A stretch of 64,000 nt of DNA from NCBI GenBank assembly GCA_002399405.1, contig DHDP01000019.1, positions 413,360-477,359 of the forward strand, written 5' to 3'. The notes beneath the pieces are model-generated. The model had not been told where the DNA came from and ran no database searches. It saw nothing but the letters and a program-made list of their open reading frames with translations. The translations under genes were made by a program, and so were the position numbers. Within the stretch, counting starts at the first letter, position 1; each line of letters starts with the position of its first letter. The DNA comes from Treponema sp. UBA4873. Lineage in GTDB: Bacteria; Spirochaetota; Spirochaetia; Treponematales; Treponemataceae. Shown here in pieces: positions 1 to 8,536 of the stretch.

Positions 1-280
1 ACTTTGCGCCGGCGGCCGCAGCCTTCTGCGCGAGCGCCGCGTTGATGACGGTTCCGGCTCCCACAAGCATATCGGGATGAGCCCTGTTTACGACACGGAT
101 GCATTCCGCAATGCGCTCGAGTCCCGCCTGTCCGTCAGTCGTCCGAAACGTGATTTCGACCGCACGAATTCCGCCTTTTATTAAGGCAGCCGCAAGTTTT
201 TCAGCCTTCTCCGGCCTGTCAATCGTCACGACAGGAATCAATCCGGCTTTTTCTATCTCTTCATTCATCGATTCAAACAT
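1..280 (-). CDS. eda: KDPG aldolase, N-terminal part (runs off left edge)
   Basis: Ninety-three codons are visible. The protein should cleave 2-keto-3-deoxy-6-phosphogluconate into pyruvate and glyceraldehyde-3-phosphate, the last step of unsaturated-uronate breakdown in the cytosol. The start reads MFESMNEEIEKAG followed by LIPVVTI and, near residue 46, VEITFRT, whose Glu matches the catalytic Glu of class I KDPG/KHG aldolases; a GAGTV segment follows. The Schiff-base Lys lies beyond the edge. ATG at 278-280 is preceded by AAAGGAAA. It diverges from the GH88 gene, and the shared spacer holds a palindrome over its -35. Kinase, dehydrogenase and isomerase of the same route lie in this locus, which supports KDPG over KHG specificity. 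Confidence 0.88.
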   Translation of the reverse strand, partial: MFESMNEEIEKAGLIPVVTIDRPEKAEKLAAALIKGGIRAVEITFRTTDGQAGLERIAECIRVVNRAHPDMLVGAGTVINAALAQKAAAAGAK

Positions 281-344
281 GTGATTTTCCTTTAACAAAA
301 TTATTTTATGTATATTTACATTATAACGCACGGAAACGGCATCC

Positions 345-367
345 GACAATATACCGCATATATTGTC
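345..367. promoter_or_regulatory. Palindromic operator candidate between eda and the GH88 gene
   Basis: Arms GACAATATA (345-353) and TATATTGTC (359-367) are perfect 9-bp inverted repeats around CCGCA. On the minus strand TTGTCG lies about 17 nt from TTATAA, a plausible eda promoter. On the plus strand TTGTCA precedes TATAGA (384-389), but with only a 15-nt spacer. A protein bound here could cover the -35 of both divergent genes. Which regulator binds is not shown. The half-site differs from the TGATAT motif at the kdgK/kduD spacer, so the GntR protein of this locus need not be the one. Confidence 0.5.
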
Positions 368-397
368 AGAAAAAAAATAAAAGTATAGAGTACCCCC

Positions 398-1594
398 ATG
401 AACAAACAACAAATTACCGACGACGAAGTTAAAAAGGCGCTTGCAGCCTGCGTTGAACAGGTCCGCCGTAACATTCCCGAATATACGAACAACTCGCAGA
501 ATCATTCAAGCGTAAACGGATTCTATCCGAAATGCGGAAACACGCAGTGGACGTGCGGATTCTGGCCGGGAGAATTGTGGCTTTCGTACGAGGCCTCGCA
601 CGAAACGTCTTTCAAAGACGCGGCGCTCGTCCACGTACAGAGTATGAAAAACCGGATCGGGAATAAAATCGAGGTGGAACATCACGACATGGGGTTTCTC
701 TATTCTCCGTCGTGCGTGGCCGCATGGAAAATTACCGGAAACGACGACGCGCGCGGTGCCGCACTTCTCGCCGCCGACCAGCTCATTCGCCGCTATCAGC
801 CGAAAGGGCAGTTCATTCAGGCATGGGGAGCCATGGGGGAACCGCAGAATTACCGGTACATTATAGACTGCCTTCTGAATACGCCGCTTCTGTACTGGGC
901 TTCGCGCGAAACGGGCGATGAGAAATATGCCGACATTGCGCGGGCCCACACGCAGACCTGCATGAAGAATTCCATACGGCCGGACGGCTCCACTTATCAC
1001 ACGTTCTTCATGGACATCAGGACGGGAGCTCCGCTGCGCGGTGCAACGTGCCAGGGATACAGCGACGATTCCGTGTGGGCGCGCGGACAGTCATGGGGCG
1101 TATACGGTTCGGCGCTTGCATACCGGTACGACCCGCAGCCTGCGTATCTTGAATCGTTCCGCCGGACGCTGGAGTTTTTTCTTTCCAGGCTCCCGTCTGA
1201 TTCGGTTCCGTACTGGGACATGATTTTCACCGATGCAAACGCCGTTCACGACGGTGAAACAGAACCGCGCGATTCTTCCAGCGCATCAATAGTCTGCTGC
1301 GGATTACTCGACATGGCTTCACGACTCAGGAAAACGGGCGCCGCGGAATATGCGGACGAAGTCAAAAAATATGAGCGGACGGCCCGCATCATCCTCAAGA
1401 GTCTTGCAGACAACTACGCTGTAAAGGACAGCTCGAAGGCAAACGGTCTTGTTCTCCACGGCACGTACAGCAAAAAATCACCATACAATACATGTACGCC
1501 GGAAGGCGTTGACGAATGCGTTTCATGGGGCGATTACTTTTACATGGAAGCTCTCACAAGGCTGAGCAATCCCGGCTGGAATTTGTACTGGTAA
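398..1594 (+). CDS. ugl: Unsaturated glucuronyl hydrolase, GH88 family
   Basis: The 398-residue protein should hydrate the 4,5-double bond of unsaturated uronyl oligosaccharides released by lyases, yielding a free sugar and a 4-deoxy-5-keto-uronate. GH88 hallmarks are HHDMGF at residues 95-100 (Asp97) and IIDCLLN from residue 155 (Asp157), matching the two catalytic aspartates of the family, plus ARGQSWG and a late SWGDYFYME segment. Length is normal for GH88. There is no signal peptide, so it should act in the cytosol on imported disaccharides. No strong ribosome-binding site precedes the ATG. Neighbouring heparinase-like lyases and KduI/KduD support a glycosaminoglycan-type substrate; the exact linkage cannot be read from sequence. 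Confidence 0.92.
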   Translation: MNKQQITDDEVKKALAACVEQVRRNIPEYTNNSQNHSSVNGFYPKCGNTQWTCGFWPGELWLSYEASHETSFKDAALVHVQSMKNRIGNKIEVEHHDMGFLYSPSCVAAWKITGNDDARGAALLAADQLIRRYQPKGQFIQAWGAMGEPQNYRYIIDCLLNTPLLYWASRETGDEKYADIARAHTQTCMKNSIRPDGSTYHTFFMDIRTGAPLRGATCQGYSDDSVWARGQSWGVYGSALAYRYDPQPAYLESFRRTLEFFLSRLPSDSVPYWDMIFTDANAVHDGETEPRDSSSASIVCCGLLDMASRLRKTGAAEYADEVKKYERTARIILKSLADNYAVKDSSKANGLVLHGTYSKKSPYNTCTPEGVDECVSWGDYFYMEALTRLSNPGWNLYW

Positions 1595-1598
1595 ATAA

Positions 1599-2384
1599 TC
1601 AGGCTTCCGTACCGAAGGTCTCTATCTGGGTCAGAGCGGGGAACGGAGATTCGTCCTCCGCTTTTATCAGATGATGCAGAACGAGCTCCGTTACCGTGCG
1701 CGGTTCGAACGAGAACTTCTGCGCGCTCCCCGTCTTCTGCAGCGGAACCGTCATCGTGCCGCCGTCCGAAAACGTAACGTCCGCGGATTTCCACCATGAG
1801 TCGTGCGGAAAATCGGCGCGGAGATAAAGCGTTACGGACTGAAGAACAACGCTGCGTCCGAATTCGAGACGAAATTCCGCATCGGGATTTCTGTTTATGC
1901 CCCAACTTGAGTACGGCCACTCGCCGTGGAATGTATTCGCAACAAGACCGTCCACGGCGTTGCGGGAAGCAAACACCGACTCGCCGCGCGTTTCGACGTT
2001 CGCGGACGTATGAGGAAAGAGCGTCATGTTTTCGTGACAGTCGTACGGATTAAACGCAAGGTTGCGCGGCGTTTTTATTTCCGTCGCAGCCGCCTGCCTC
2101 ATATACAGATAGTGCCTGCTGCCGGAAAAACTTTTCGGATTATACGACATCTTATGTTCGTTGAACGGTACGGGCAGTACGAACGGGCCTGTAAGATACA
2201 GCAGCGCCGTATCCATACAGTCGTCGAGTTTCACTGCCGCGAAAACATTCTTTTCACTGCACGAAATTCTGATTTTATCTCCGTCGGCGTATTCGCCGTC
2301 GTATACAGCGAATACCTCGCCGCCGCCCGAGCGCGAAAAAAGCACCGCATCAGTGCGGTCAATAATTTCAATTCTGAATTCCAT
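1599..2384 (-). CDS. Carbohydrate-binding-like protein of the uronate locus (F5/8C-like C-terminus)
   Basis: This is a 261-residue protein of unknown function. The ATG at 2384 is chosen over an upstream TTG because AGGGGGA sits four bases before it. There is no signal peptide or membrane segment. Roughly residues 125-260 resemble a discoidin/F5/8 type C-like jelly roll: a VFASRNAVDG segment is followed by WPYSSWGINRNPDAEFRLEFG, the usual pattern where a bound ligand site precedes a beta-rich core, and then VTLYLRADFPHDSWW. The N-terminal 110 residues form an unassigned beta-rich part. It faces the GH88 gene tail to tail (4-bp gap) and sits downstream of the two lyases on the same strand. A role in holding or processing uronide oligosaccharides is inferred only. 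Confidence 0.6.
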   Translation of the reverse strand: MEFRIEIIDRTDAVLFSRSGGGEVFAVYDGEYADGDKIRISCSEKNVFAAVKLDDCMDTALLYLTGPFVLPVPFNEHKMSYNPKSFSGSRHYLYMRQAAATEIKTPRNLAFNPYDCHENMTLFPHTSANVETRGESVFASRNAVDGLVANTFHGEWPYSSWGINRNPDAEFRLEFGRSVVLQSVTLYLRADFPHDSWWKSADVTFSDGGTMTVPLQKTGSAQKFSFEPRTVTELVLHHLIKAEDESPFPALTQIETFGTEA

Positions 2385-2482
2385 AAAATCCCCCTGCAAA
2401 AAGCCAACAAACCTTCACTTCGTTTCTAATACGCGATTCATGATTGCCGCGCAACTGCCCGCAATCATCCATTCCTCTGCAA

Positions 2483-4387
2483 TCAGCGGAATAAAATTGT
2501 TAATTCATCAGAGAAGGAAACGAGCAGCCGGTATATCGTGTCGGGCCATGCAATACGCAGCCGCGGATCGGTCACGGGTACCGTCTCCACCGCAGTTTTT
2601 ACACCGCCCGATTCCGGTATAAGCGTAATTGTCCCGAGCGATCCCGCCGGTATCTCCGTCTGACCGGCTGATTGCAGTTCCGGTTTCTCGCAAAGGATAA
2701 GCGACAGCTGCACTGGCGGAATTCCGCTGCCGGGTAAAGTACGTTCCGCGGCAGGATTCATTGTGCACGTGTCGTGCAGGCGCACCGTGCCGTCGTCAGA
2801 AAAGGAAACTTCTCTCACATACGACGAAAGATGCGCCTCCGCAGGATACGCGCCTGCAATATCCATGCGTATCCTGCCGTCGCTGCATTCAACTGCGCGG
2901 GCGGCATATTCTTTCCCGTCCTTCTGCATAACGCCGTTTATCGTCGGCAGGTTGTGCCATGCCGACTGCATCGTCCATATATCATACCGGTCGCGGGAGA
3001 ACGTCTTTTTCGTATAGCTCTCGACTCCGAGGTCGATGATGAACGGACGTCCGTTTTTGTACAGGATGATGCTGCCTGTATCGTTGTGATTGTGACTGTC
3101 GCCGTTGCACCCGGCTTTTACGGCTAGCGTATACTGCCCGGTCTGCATAATATACACTCCGGTGCTTTCGTACCTGATATTTTTTCGTACCGGAGCATCA
3201 GGGGCTGTTCCCTTTTCCACGGTAAATTTATCAATTTCGTCCGCGGTAAAAAGCGATTGCAGCAGGTAGTAAATATTAGAGCAGCTCAGAGAATCGGCCG
3301 TGCAGCCGAGCAGTTTTTCCCGCACGGTTGATTTTTTCCACTCGTCCGCCGCAAATCCGCAGAGCGGAATACTGTGCACACGCTTTCCGAACAGATATTC
3401 CCGGACGCCGCTTTTACCCGCGACGGGAGAACAGTCGGAAAAATTAATATAATAACTGCTTTCCGGAACGTGCATGTTCATGATGTATTCCGCGATGTTG
3501 CGGATCTTTTTAACGGAAAACACAGATCCAAACCCGCTGTCCGCTGCCTGCGCAAGGATATCGGCCGCGTTGAACAGGCAGAGTCCCGCATGACGGTAAT
3601 ACTCGGCGCCTTCGCTGCAACAGCCGTCGTCTCCGTAATCCTTGAGGAAACAGTCGAGGCTGTACAACGCCTGATTAATAATCCGATGCCGGTCGGCATT
3701 TCCGCACGGCGTCAGAAACGCTGCGAGCAGCACGTTCTGCGTGCACCAGGGCGTCCAGTTGCACATCGGTTCGTCGCCGTTCCCCATCCACCAGAAATGT
3801 TCCGTCAGATACGGCGCGACGATTCGCACCGTTATTTCTTTTTCAATACGGCAGCATATGACCGGCGAAACGGCGTCGAGTTCGCTTTTTAACAAATAAT
3901 AAATAACCGCGAGCTGCGCACCGGTCTCGCATGCAAAAAGATCGATAACCGGTCTGCGGCTGTCGGGAAGCGGCAGCTGCGGCGTATCGCGGGCATATGA
4001 ATTGTGCGGCGGCAGCTGCCAGCCTGATTCTTCACAGAGAAGAAAAACGCCGTCGATTATGTCGTCGACAAACCGGCCCTCATGCTCAATGCATTCCGCA
4101 AGCACCAGCAGCGTAAGCCTGTTCCGCCGTTTAAAATATCTGTCTTCAAAGCGGACGCGGTTTCCCGTCCGCGAAAACAGCAGATAATCGGAAGCCAGAA
4201 GGGCGGGCCACTGCTCCTTCCCTGAAAGAAAACTCTGCACCTTTTCGCCTTCCGTGAGCACGGCGTCCCGGAGATACCGGGGTATTTTCCGCCAGTAATC
4301 GCGGTCTGAAGCCTGTGCAAACGGTGAAAAGCCTGCAAGTTTTTCAGGTATGTTCCGACTGTATTGTTCAAAGAGCGTATCCGGCAT
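2483..4387 (-). CDS. Heparinase II/III-family polysaccharide lyase
   Basis: The protein has 634 residues. It should cleave uronic-acid polysaccharide by beta-elimination, producing the 4,5-unsaturated ends used by the GH88 enzyme. The N-terminal half is an alpha-helical toroid-like region (WTPWCTQNVLLAA; CSEGAEYYRHAG near residue 260). The C-terminal half has the heparinase II/III beta-sandwich signature HNHNDTGS near residues 432-439, followed by a GRPFIIDLG segment. ATG at 4387 has CAGGAG seven bases upstream; a longer GTG-started reading would run into the preceding lyase gene. No signal peptide is evident, which is unusual for a polymer-degrading lyase and suggests action on imported oligosaccharides. 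Polymer specificity (heparan, hyaluronan, alginate, other) is open. Confidence 0.85.
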   Translation of the reverse strand: MPDTLFEQYSRNIPEKLAGFSPFAQASDRDYWRKIPRYLRDAVLTEGEKVQSFLSGKEQWPALLASDYLLFSRTGNRVRFEDRYFKRRNRLTLLVLAECIEHEGRFVDDIIDGVFLLCEESGWQLPPHNSYARDTPQLPLPDSRRPVIDLFACETGAQLAVIYYLLKSELDAVSPVICCRIEKEITVRIVAPYLTEHFWWMGNGDEPMCNWTPWCTQNVLLAAFLTPCGNADRHRIINQALYSLDCFLKDYGDDGCCSEGAEYYRHAGLCLFNAADILAQAADSGFGSVFSVKKIRNIAEYIMNMHVPESSYYINFSDCSPVAGKSGVREYLFGKRVHSIPLCGFAADEWKKSTVREKLLGCTADSLSCSNIYYLLQSLFTADEIDKFTVEKGTAPDAPVRKNIRYESTGVYIMQTGQYTLAVKAGCNGDSHNHNDTGSIILYKNGRPFIIDLGVESYTKKTFSRDRYDIWTMQSAWHNLPTINGVMQKDGKEYAARAVECSDGRIRMDIAGAYPAEAHLSSYVREVSFSDDGTVRLHDTCTMNPAAERTLPGSGIPPVQLSLILCEKPELQSAGQTEIPAGSLGTITLIPESGGVKTAVETVPVTDPRLRIAWPDTIYRLLVSFSDELTILFR

Positions 4388-4434
4388 TCTTTTACTCCTG
4401 TAAAAAACCGGGCGGAACCTGTCCGTCCGCCGTT

Positions 4435-6456
4435 TCACACAACGAGCATCGTGCCCGTTTCGTTCTCTCCCTCGGAAATCTCGAACACCGTAACGTTTCC
4501 GAAACCGGTGCAGCCCTCCGCGCGGAACGTGTCGGTGGGCGACGCGTATTCCTCGTGCGCAATGACGACGAGACAGCTGCGTCCGCCCTTCGTTACTTTC
4601 AGCGCCTGAATCTGCGAACCCGAGAACACCGTGTTCTTAAAATTCGATTTAACCGGTACAAGTTCAACCTGCACGCTGCAGAAAGCCGAGTCCGGACTGT
4701 TTACGGAAATAACGGAAAAGAGACAGCTGAACCCGGTAGCGCTCCACTCCGTCTTCAACGTACTGTTCTCGTCGTATGCGTTGTAATGGCGGGACATTTT
4801 AGTCTTACTGATTCCGGTCCTGTGCGGCACGCTTCCGGCGAACACGACTTCCGTATTGTTTCTGCTGCTCATATACCGGAAACGGTTCTCATCATCCTTA
4901 ACAAGATTTCCCCGGTAGTTGCCGTGGAGCAGATTCTCATACGAATGACTGCCGGCCGTGTACATCTCATCGGCGATAATAAAAATATCGGGCTTAATAT
5001 ACACAACGCGCCTGTTCGCAAAGACTCCGGCAGTATCCATGAATCCGAGATGACCGCCTTCCGCATATGCGTACCGTGCGGTATCCTTACAGACGCGGTT
5101 TACTGCACGGTCAAGATGGCCGCACTCCCAGCTGTCCCTGTACGTGTAACAACACCTGCCGTCGACAAGGCAGGTGTTGTGCGCGGAACCGTCCTTGAAT
5201 TCGAACCGTTCGGGTTTATTAACGTACGTATACCGGCCCGCATCGACAAATATGTCCTCTCCGTTCGCGTACAGGTCTATGTGCAGCTGGTCCGAGTGAC
5301 CGTGGCCGGCGCCGAGCGTGCCGCAGTGAAAATGGAAAAACACGGCGCCGTCGTCGTATCCGGAACGGAAGTAGAAGTTGCCGCTTGCCGGAAGCTGCTG
5401 CGTGAGACTTTCAGGATGACGCGGCTCCATTCCGTCGTACAAACCGGCACATTCCGCGCCGACGTCCCACGCGCTGTCGAAGTCGAGTCTTTCGTATCCG
5501 CCGCCTTTCAGCACCGGATCGTTGAAAACGCAGGCTGCCGTCGTCGTAATGTCGCGCACGTCAATTTCGTCGCTGTCGCCCATCGAAAGTTCGCAGCCGT
5601 CGGGCTTCTGCCAGACGACGTTTACGAGGGCCATTTTATGCACTTTGTCAATAAAATCTTCAGTCAGCCGTATGTTGTTCCGCCGGGCGAGAATGAGAAC
5701 GTCGAGATAATCGTGCGTCACTTCGTTGTGATACATCGGGCTCTGTTCCCACTGGACGCCGTCGTCGTAAATCTGAATGCCGAGCTCCGCGGTGAGCCTG
5801 CGCAGCGCTTCTGCGGTGTACGCTGCGGTGCGTTCGGTTTCGGGAAGCATGACGCCGGCCATGAACAGCCCGTGGTTCGCAAGCACGCCCCAGTTGCTCA
5901 TCAGGTTGAAGCTGTTCCACACCGTCATAAGAAATTCGGCGTGCTCAGTCACACTCGCGGTAAATTTATCCATGACGTCGTCGGTGATTGCGGGACTTCC
6001 CTTAAAATAACACATCGCCTTGAGCCAGTATTCAAGACGGAGCCCCGTTTCTATCGTGCGCCACGCTTTTTCATTCGCGGGATCGCCGCGCGGCACAGAA
6101 TCAATCCAGCCGGTAAGCTGGGCTGCGAACGCATCCGCATACTTTTCATTTTTCGTGACGGCGTAAGCCTGCCCCAGACATATCCAGAAGCGCATGCGGT
6201 TGAATGCATAAATAAATTCAGGATCGTCGCCCGGCTGATACAGCCAGTCTATTTTTCCGGTGAAGACGACGGATTTCGTCGTCTGCTCCATATCCCAGCG
6301 CAGGTCGAACTTGAACGACTGATTCACCGTCTCGTCCGCAATGCGGATAACGTGCGCCAGTTCTTCCGCGCAATTATTTTTAACATATTCCGCAGTCAAA
6401 TCACGGTCAGCAAAAAAGAATTTCCTGTTACCGTTAAAAAACAAATCAGCTTTCAT
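4435..6456 (-). CDS. Heparinase II/III-family polysaccharide lyase (second)
   Basis: This 673-residue lyase is clearly of the heparinase II/III superfamily. The toroid domain shows SNWGVLANHGLFMAG (187-201) and QSPMYHNEVTHDYLD (238-252), where Asn, Tyr and His of the family active site are expected. The beta-sandwich carries GHGHSDQLHIDLYANGE (384-400) and FVDAGRYTY. No signal peptide is present. ATG at 6456 follows AGAGG. It ends 47 bp before the start of the other lyase and lies between that gene and kdgK on the same strand, consistent with one transcript. The two lyases differ strongly in sequence, so they likely act on different linkages or sulfation patterns of one polymer; that is inference. 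Confidence 0.87.
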   Translation of the reverse strand: MKADLFFNGNRKFFFADRDLTAEYVKNNCAEELAHVIRIADETVNQSFKFDLRWDMEQTTKSVVFTGKIDWLYQPGDDPEFIYAFNRMRFWICLGQAYAVTKNEKYADAFAAQLTGWIDSVPRGDPANEKAWRTIETGLRLEYWLKAMCYFKGSPAITDDVMDKFTASVTEHAEFLMTVWNSFNLMSNWGVLANHGLFMAGVMLPETERTAAYTAEALRRLTAELGIQIYDDGVQWEQSPMYHNEVTHDYLDVLILARRNNIRLTEDFIDKVHKMALVNVVWQKPDGCELSMGDSDEIDVRDITTTAACVFNDPVLKGGGYERLDFDSAWDVGAECAGLYDGMEPRHPESLTQQLPASGNFYFRSGYDDGAVFFHFHCGTLGAGHGHSDQLHIDLYANGEDIFVDAGRYTYVNKPERFEFKDGSAHNTCLVDGRCCYTYRDSWECGHLDRAVNRVCKDTARYAYAEGGHLGFMDTAGVFANRRVVYIKPDIFIIADEMYTAGSHSYENLLHGNYRGNLVKDDENRFRYMSSRNNTEVVFAGSVPHRTGISKTKMSRHYNAYDENSTLKTEWSATGFSCLFSVISVNSPDSAFCSVQVELVPVKSNFKNTVFSGSQIQALKVTKGGRSCLVVIAHEEYASPTDTFRAEGCTGFGNVTVFEISEGENETGTMLVV

Positions 6457-6502
6457 ACACAGCCTCTATAAAAAGTCGACAGAGTTTCGCTTTGTTTTCA
6501 AC

Positions 6503-7537
6503 TCACCGCTGAATTCTGTTCGAGTCTCCGCATTTCACAAGCCGTTCAACTTCCTCCCGGCTCAGAATCGCAACGTCGCCCGGAATCGTGTGCTTGAGAC
6601 ACGCAGCGGCGGCGGCAAAATCGAGCGCATCCTTTCCGTCGGAATAATTCAAAAGACCGTAAATAAGACCCGCGGAAAAAGCGTCTCCGGCACCGACCCT
6701 GTCGACGATGTTCTCAAGGTGATATTTCCGCGACACGAAAAAATTTCCGACGCTGTCGTACAGAACCGCGGAAAAATCATTTATATCCGACGTATAAGTT
6801 CTGCGCCGGGTAAGCGCCACGACGGAAACATTCGGATACGCATCCTTTACATTTTCGGAAAGTTTCCGGAAATAATCGTCGGGCAGGCCTTCCCTGGACG
6901 TGTCGCAGCCGGGAACAGTAATATCGAGGCAGAGACGTATGTGTTCCTCGTTCGCAATCAGCACGTCGACATAGTTCATCAGCTCCTTTATGACAGCCGA
7001 AGCGCTTCTGCCGTCGTTCCACAGTTTGCGGCGGTAGTTCACGTCGAGCGAAACAACAAGTCCCGCTTCTTTCGCGGCTTTCAGGGCTTCAATGCAGACA
7101 GCGCCGGCGTTTTCCGAAATCGCGGGCGTAATTCCGCTCAGGTGGAACCATCGGGCGCCTTTAAAAATGTCTGACCAGTTATAATCGGATGGAGACGTGC
7201 GCGCCACGCAGCTGTCAGCGCGGTCATAAATAATATTCGACGGCCGCTGATACGCTCCCGTTTCCAGGAAATATATTCCCAGCCGTCCCTGTTTCCGTTT
7301 TACGGACGAAGTATCCACATTATATTTTTTCAGCTCTGAAACGACCGCGTCTCCGACGGCATTGTCCGGAACGGCAGTTACGAAAGATGCGCTCTGCCCG
7401 AACAGAGACAGCGCAGAAACAACGTTCGCCTCGCTTCCGCCGAACGTCGCTTCAAGCGCATTCGACTGAAAAAAACGCTCGTGACCAGGAGTTTTTAAAC
7501 GAAGCAGAATTTCACCGAAACTTACGACACTTTGCAT
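6503..7537 (-). CDS. kdgK: 2-keto-3-deoxygluconate kinase, PfkB family
   Basis: The 344-residue kinase phosphorylates KDG with ATP to KDPG, the substrate of the eda product at the left edge. PfkB features are FGGSEANVVSALSLFG near residue 32, an N-term MQSVVSFGEILLRL strand, DVNYRRKLW (165-173) that contacts the sugar acid, and DRVGAGDAFSAG (279-290) with catalytic Asp285 and the anion hole. Length fits KdgK. The start has AAGGAG upstream with a slightly long spacer. A near-consensus promoter (TTGACA at 7594-7599, TATACT at 7571-7576, minus strand, 17-nt spacer) drives it divergently from kduD. Confidence 0.92.
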   Translation of the reverse strand: MQSVVSFGEILLRLKTPGHERFFQSNALEATFGGSEANVVSALSLFGQSASFVTAVPDNAVGDAVVSELKKYNVDTSSVKRKQGRLGIYFLETGAYQRPSNIIYDRADSCVARTSPSDYNWSDIFKGARWFHLSGITPAISENAGAVCIEALKAAKEAGLVVSLDVNYRRKLWNDGRSASAVIKELMNYVDVLIANEEHIRLCLDITVPGCDTSREGLPDDYFRKLSENVKDAYPNVSVVALTRRRTYTSDINDFSAVLYDSVGNFFVSRKYHLENIVDRVGAGDAFSAGLIYGLLNYSDGKDALDFAAAAACLKHTIPGDVAILSREEVERLVKCGDSNRIQR

Positions 7538-7570
7538 AAAACAGCAGGCTCCTTACATTTCAGTATAATC

Positions 7571-7636
7571 AGTATAAATAACCGCTTTTGATATGTCAAT
7601 TTATTTTTGATATTATATCATGTTTTTAATATCAAA
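7571..7636. promoter_or_regulatory. Divergent kdgK/kduD promoters with overlapping TGATAT palindromes
   Basis: Minus strand: TTGACA (7594-7599), 17 nt, TATACT (7571-7576) for kdgK. Plus strand: TTGATA (7588-7593), 17 nt, TATTAT (7611-7616) for kduD. A perfect 13-bp palindrome TGATAT-T-ATATCA lies at 7608-7620 over the plus -10. The same half-site recurs as TTTGATAT at 7587-7594, over the minus -35, and as ATATCAAA at 7629-7636, which with 7606-7614 forms a second 9-bp inverted repeat. The size and symmetry suit a dimeric GntR regulator. The FCD-type GntR gene two genes downstream is the obvious candidate; this pairing is inference. Confidence 0.65.
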
Positions 7637-7715
7637 TATTTACAAAAAGATGAAAATGCCCTATATTACTATTGTATTGATCAGAAAGTTTCATCCTGAT
7701 TCGGGAGGTCGTACT

Positions 7716-8519
7716 ATGGATTTTAATCGGTGTTTTTCTTTACAGGGAAAAGTCGCATGGGTTACGGGAGCGTCGCACGGCATCGGATTCGCCATCGCCT
7801 CGGCATTGTCCGCAGCCGGCGCACGGATTGCATTCAACAGCCACAACCGGGAAAGCGTGGACGAGGGGCTCGCGGCGTATAAAGCTGCGGGCATCGACGT
7901 AAAAGGATATGTGTGCGACGTCCGCAGCGAGGAAGACGTCGACGAAACAGTCAAAAAAATAAACAACGACCTCGGCGTCGTCGACATACTCGTAAACAAC
8001 GCGGGAATGATAAAGCGCATTCCCATGACGGAGATGACCGCCGCGGAATTCAGGGAAGTAGTCGACGTCGATTTGAACGCGCCTTTTATCGTTTCAAAAG
8101 CGGTTATTCCGCAGATGATAAAAAAAGGCCACGGAAAAATCATCAACATCTGCTCCATGATGAGCGAACTCGGACGTGAAACCGTAAGCGCGTATGCGGC
8201 CGCAAAAGGCGGACTCAAAATGCTTACGCGCAACATCTGCAGCGAATACGGGAAATACAATATTCAGTGCAACGGAATCGGACCGGGATATATCGCAACG
8301 TCGCAGACAGCTCCGCTGAGAGAGCGGAAGAGCGACGGTTCCCGTCACCCGTTCGACTCGTTCATCATCAGCAAAACACCGGCTGAACGATGGGGAACGC
8401 CGGAGGACCTTGAAGGCCCCGCGGTTTTTCTTGCAAGCGACGCGTCGAACTTCGTAAACGGGCATATACTGTATGTGGACGGAGGCATTCTCGCGTACAT
8501 CGGGAAGCAGCCGAATTAA
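7716..8519 (+). CDS. kduD: KduD-type 2-keto-3-deoxygluconate 5-dehydrogenase (SDR)
   Basis: This 267-residue short-chain dehydrogenase should reduce 2,5-diketo-3-deoxygluconate to KDG with NAD(P)H. Seen: TGASHGIG (17-24) dinucleotide motif, NNAG (94-97), and catalytic Ser147, Tyr160 and Lys164. It resembles the gluconate 5-dehydrogenase (IdnO-like) branch of SDRs that stands in for KduD in uronate loci of several phyla, so the symbol is given by role. ATG at 7716 is chosen because GGGAGG lies eight bases upstream and homology begins at DFNRCFSLQGK; an ORF open from 7620 has no such support. The GntR regulator follows after 17 bp and kduI after that, forming one operon. Confidence 0.85.
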   Translation: MDFNRCFSLQGKVAWVTGASHGIGFAIASALSAAGARIAFNSHNRESVDEGLAAYKAAGIDVKGYVCDVRSEEDVDETVKKINNDLGVVDILVNNAGMIKRIPMTEMTAAEFREVVDVDLNAPFIVSKAVIPQMIKKGHGKIINICSMMSELGRETVSAYAAAKGGLKMLTRNICSEYGKYNIQCNGIGPGYIATSQTAPLRERKSDGSRHPFDSFIISKTPAERWGTPEDLEGPAVFLASDASNFVNGHILYVDGGILAYIGKQPN

Positions 8520-8536
8520 TAATTAAAGGAAATAGT

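Noticed and set aside
4315..6471. A 718-codon open frame on the plus strand opposite the second heparinase-like lyase.
   Set aside because: It is a shadow of the lyase gene: no homology, rich in Val, Arg and Ala from antisense codons, no ribosome-binding site. The minus-strand frame has clear lyase motifs.
7620..7715. N-terminal extension of the KduD-type protein.
   Set aside because: It would run through the operator/promoter region; the ATG at 7716 has GGGAGG and matches the family start.
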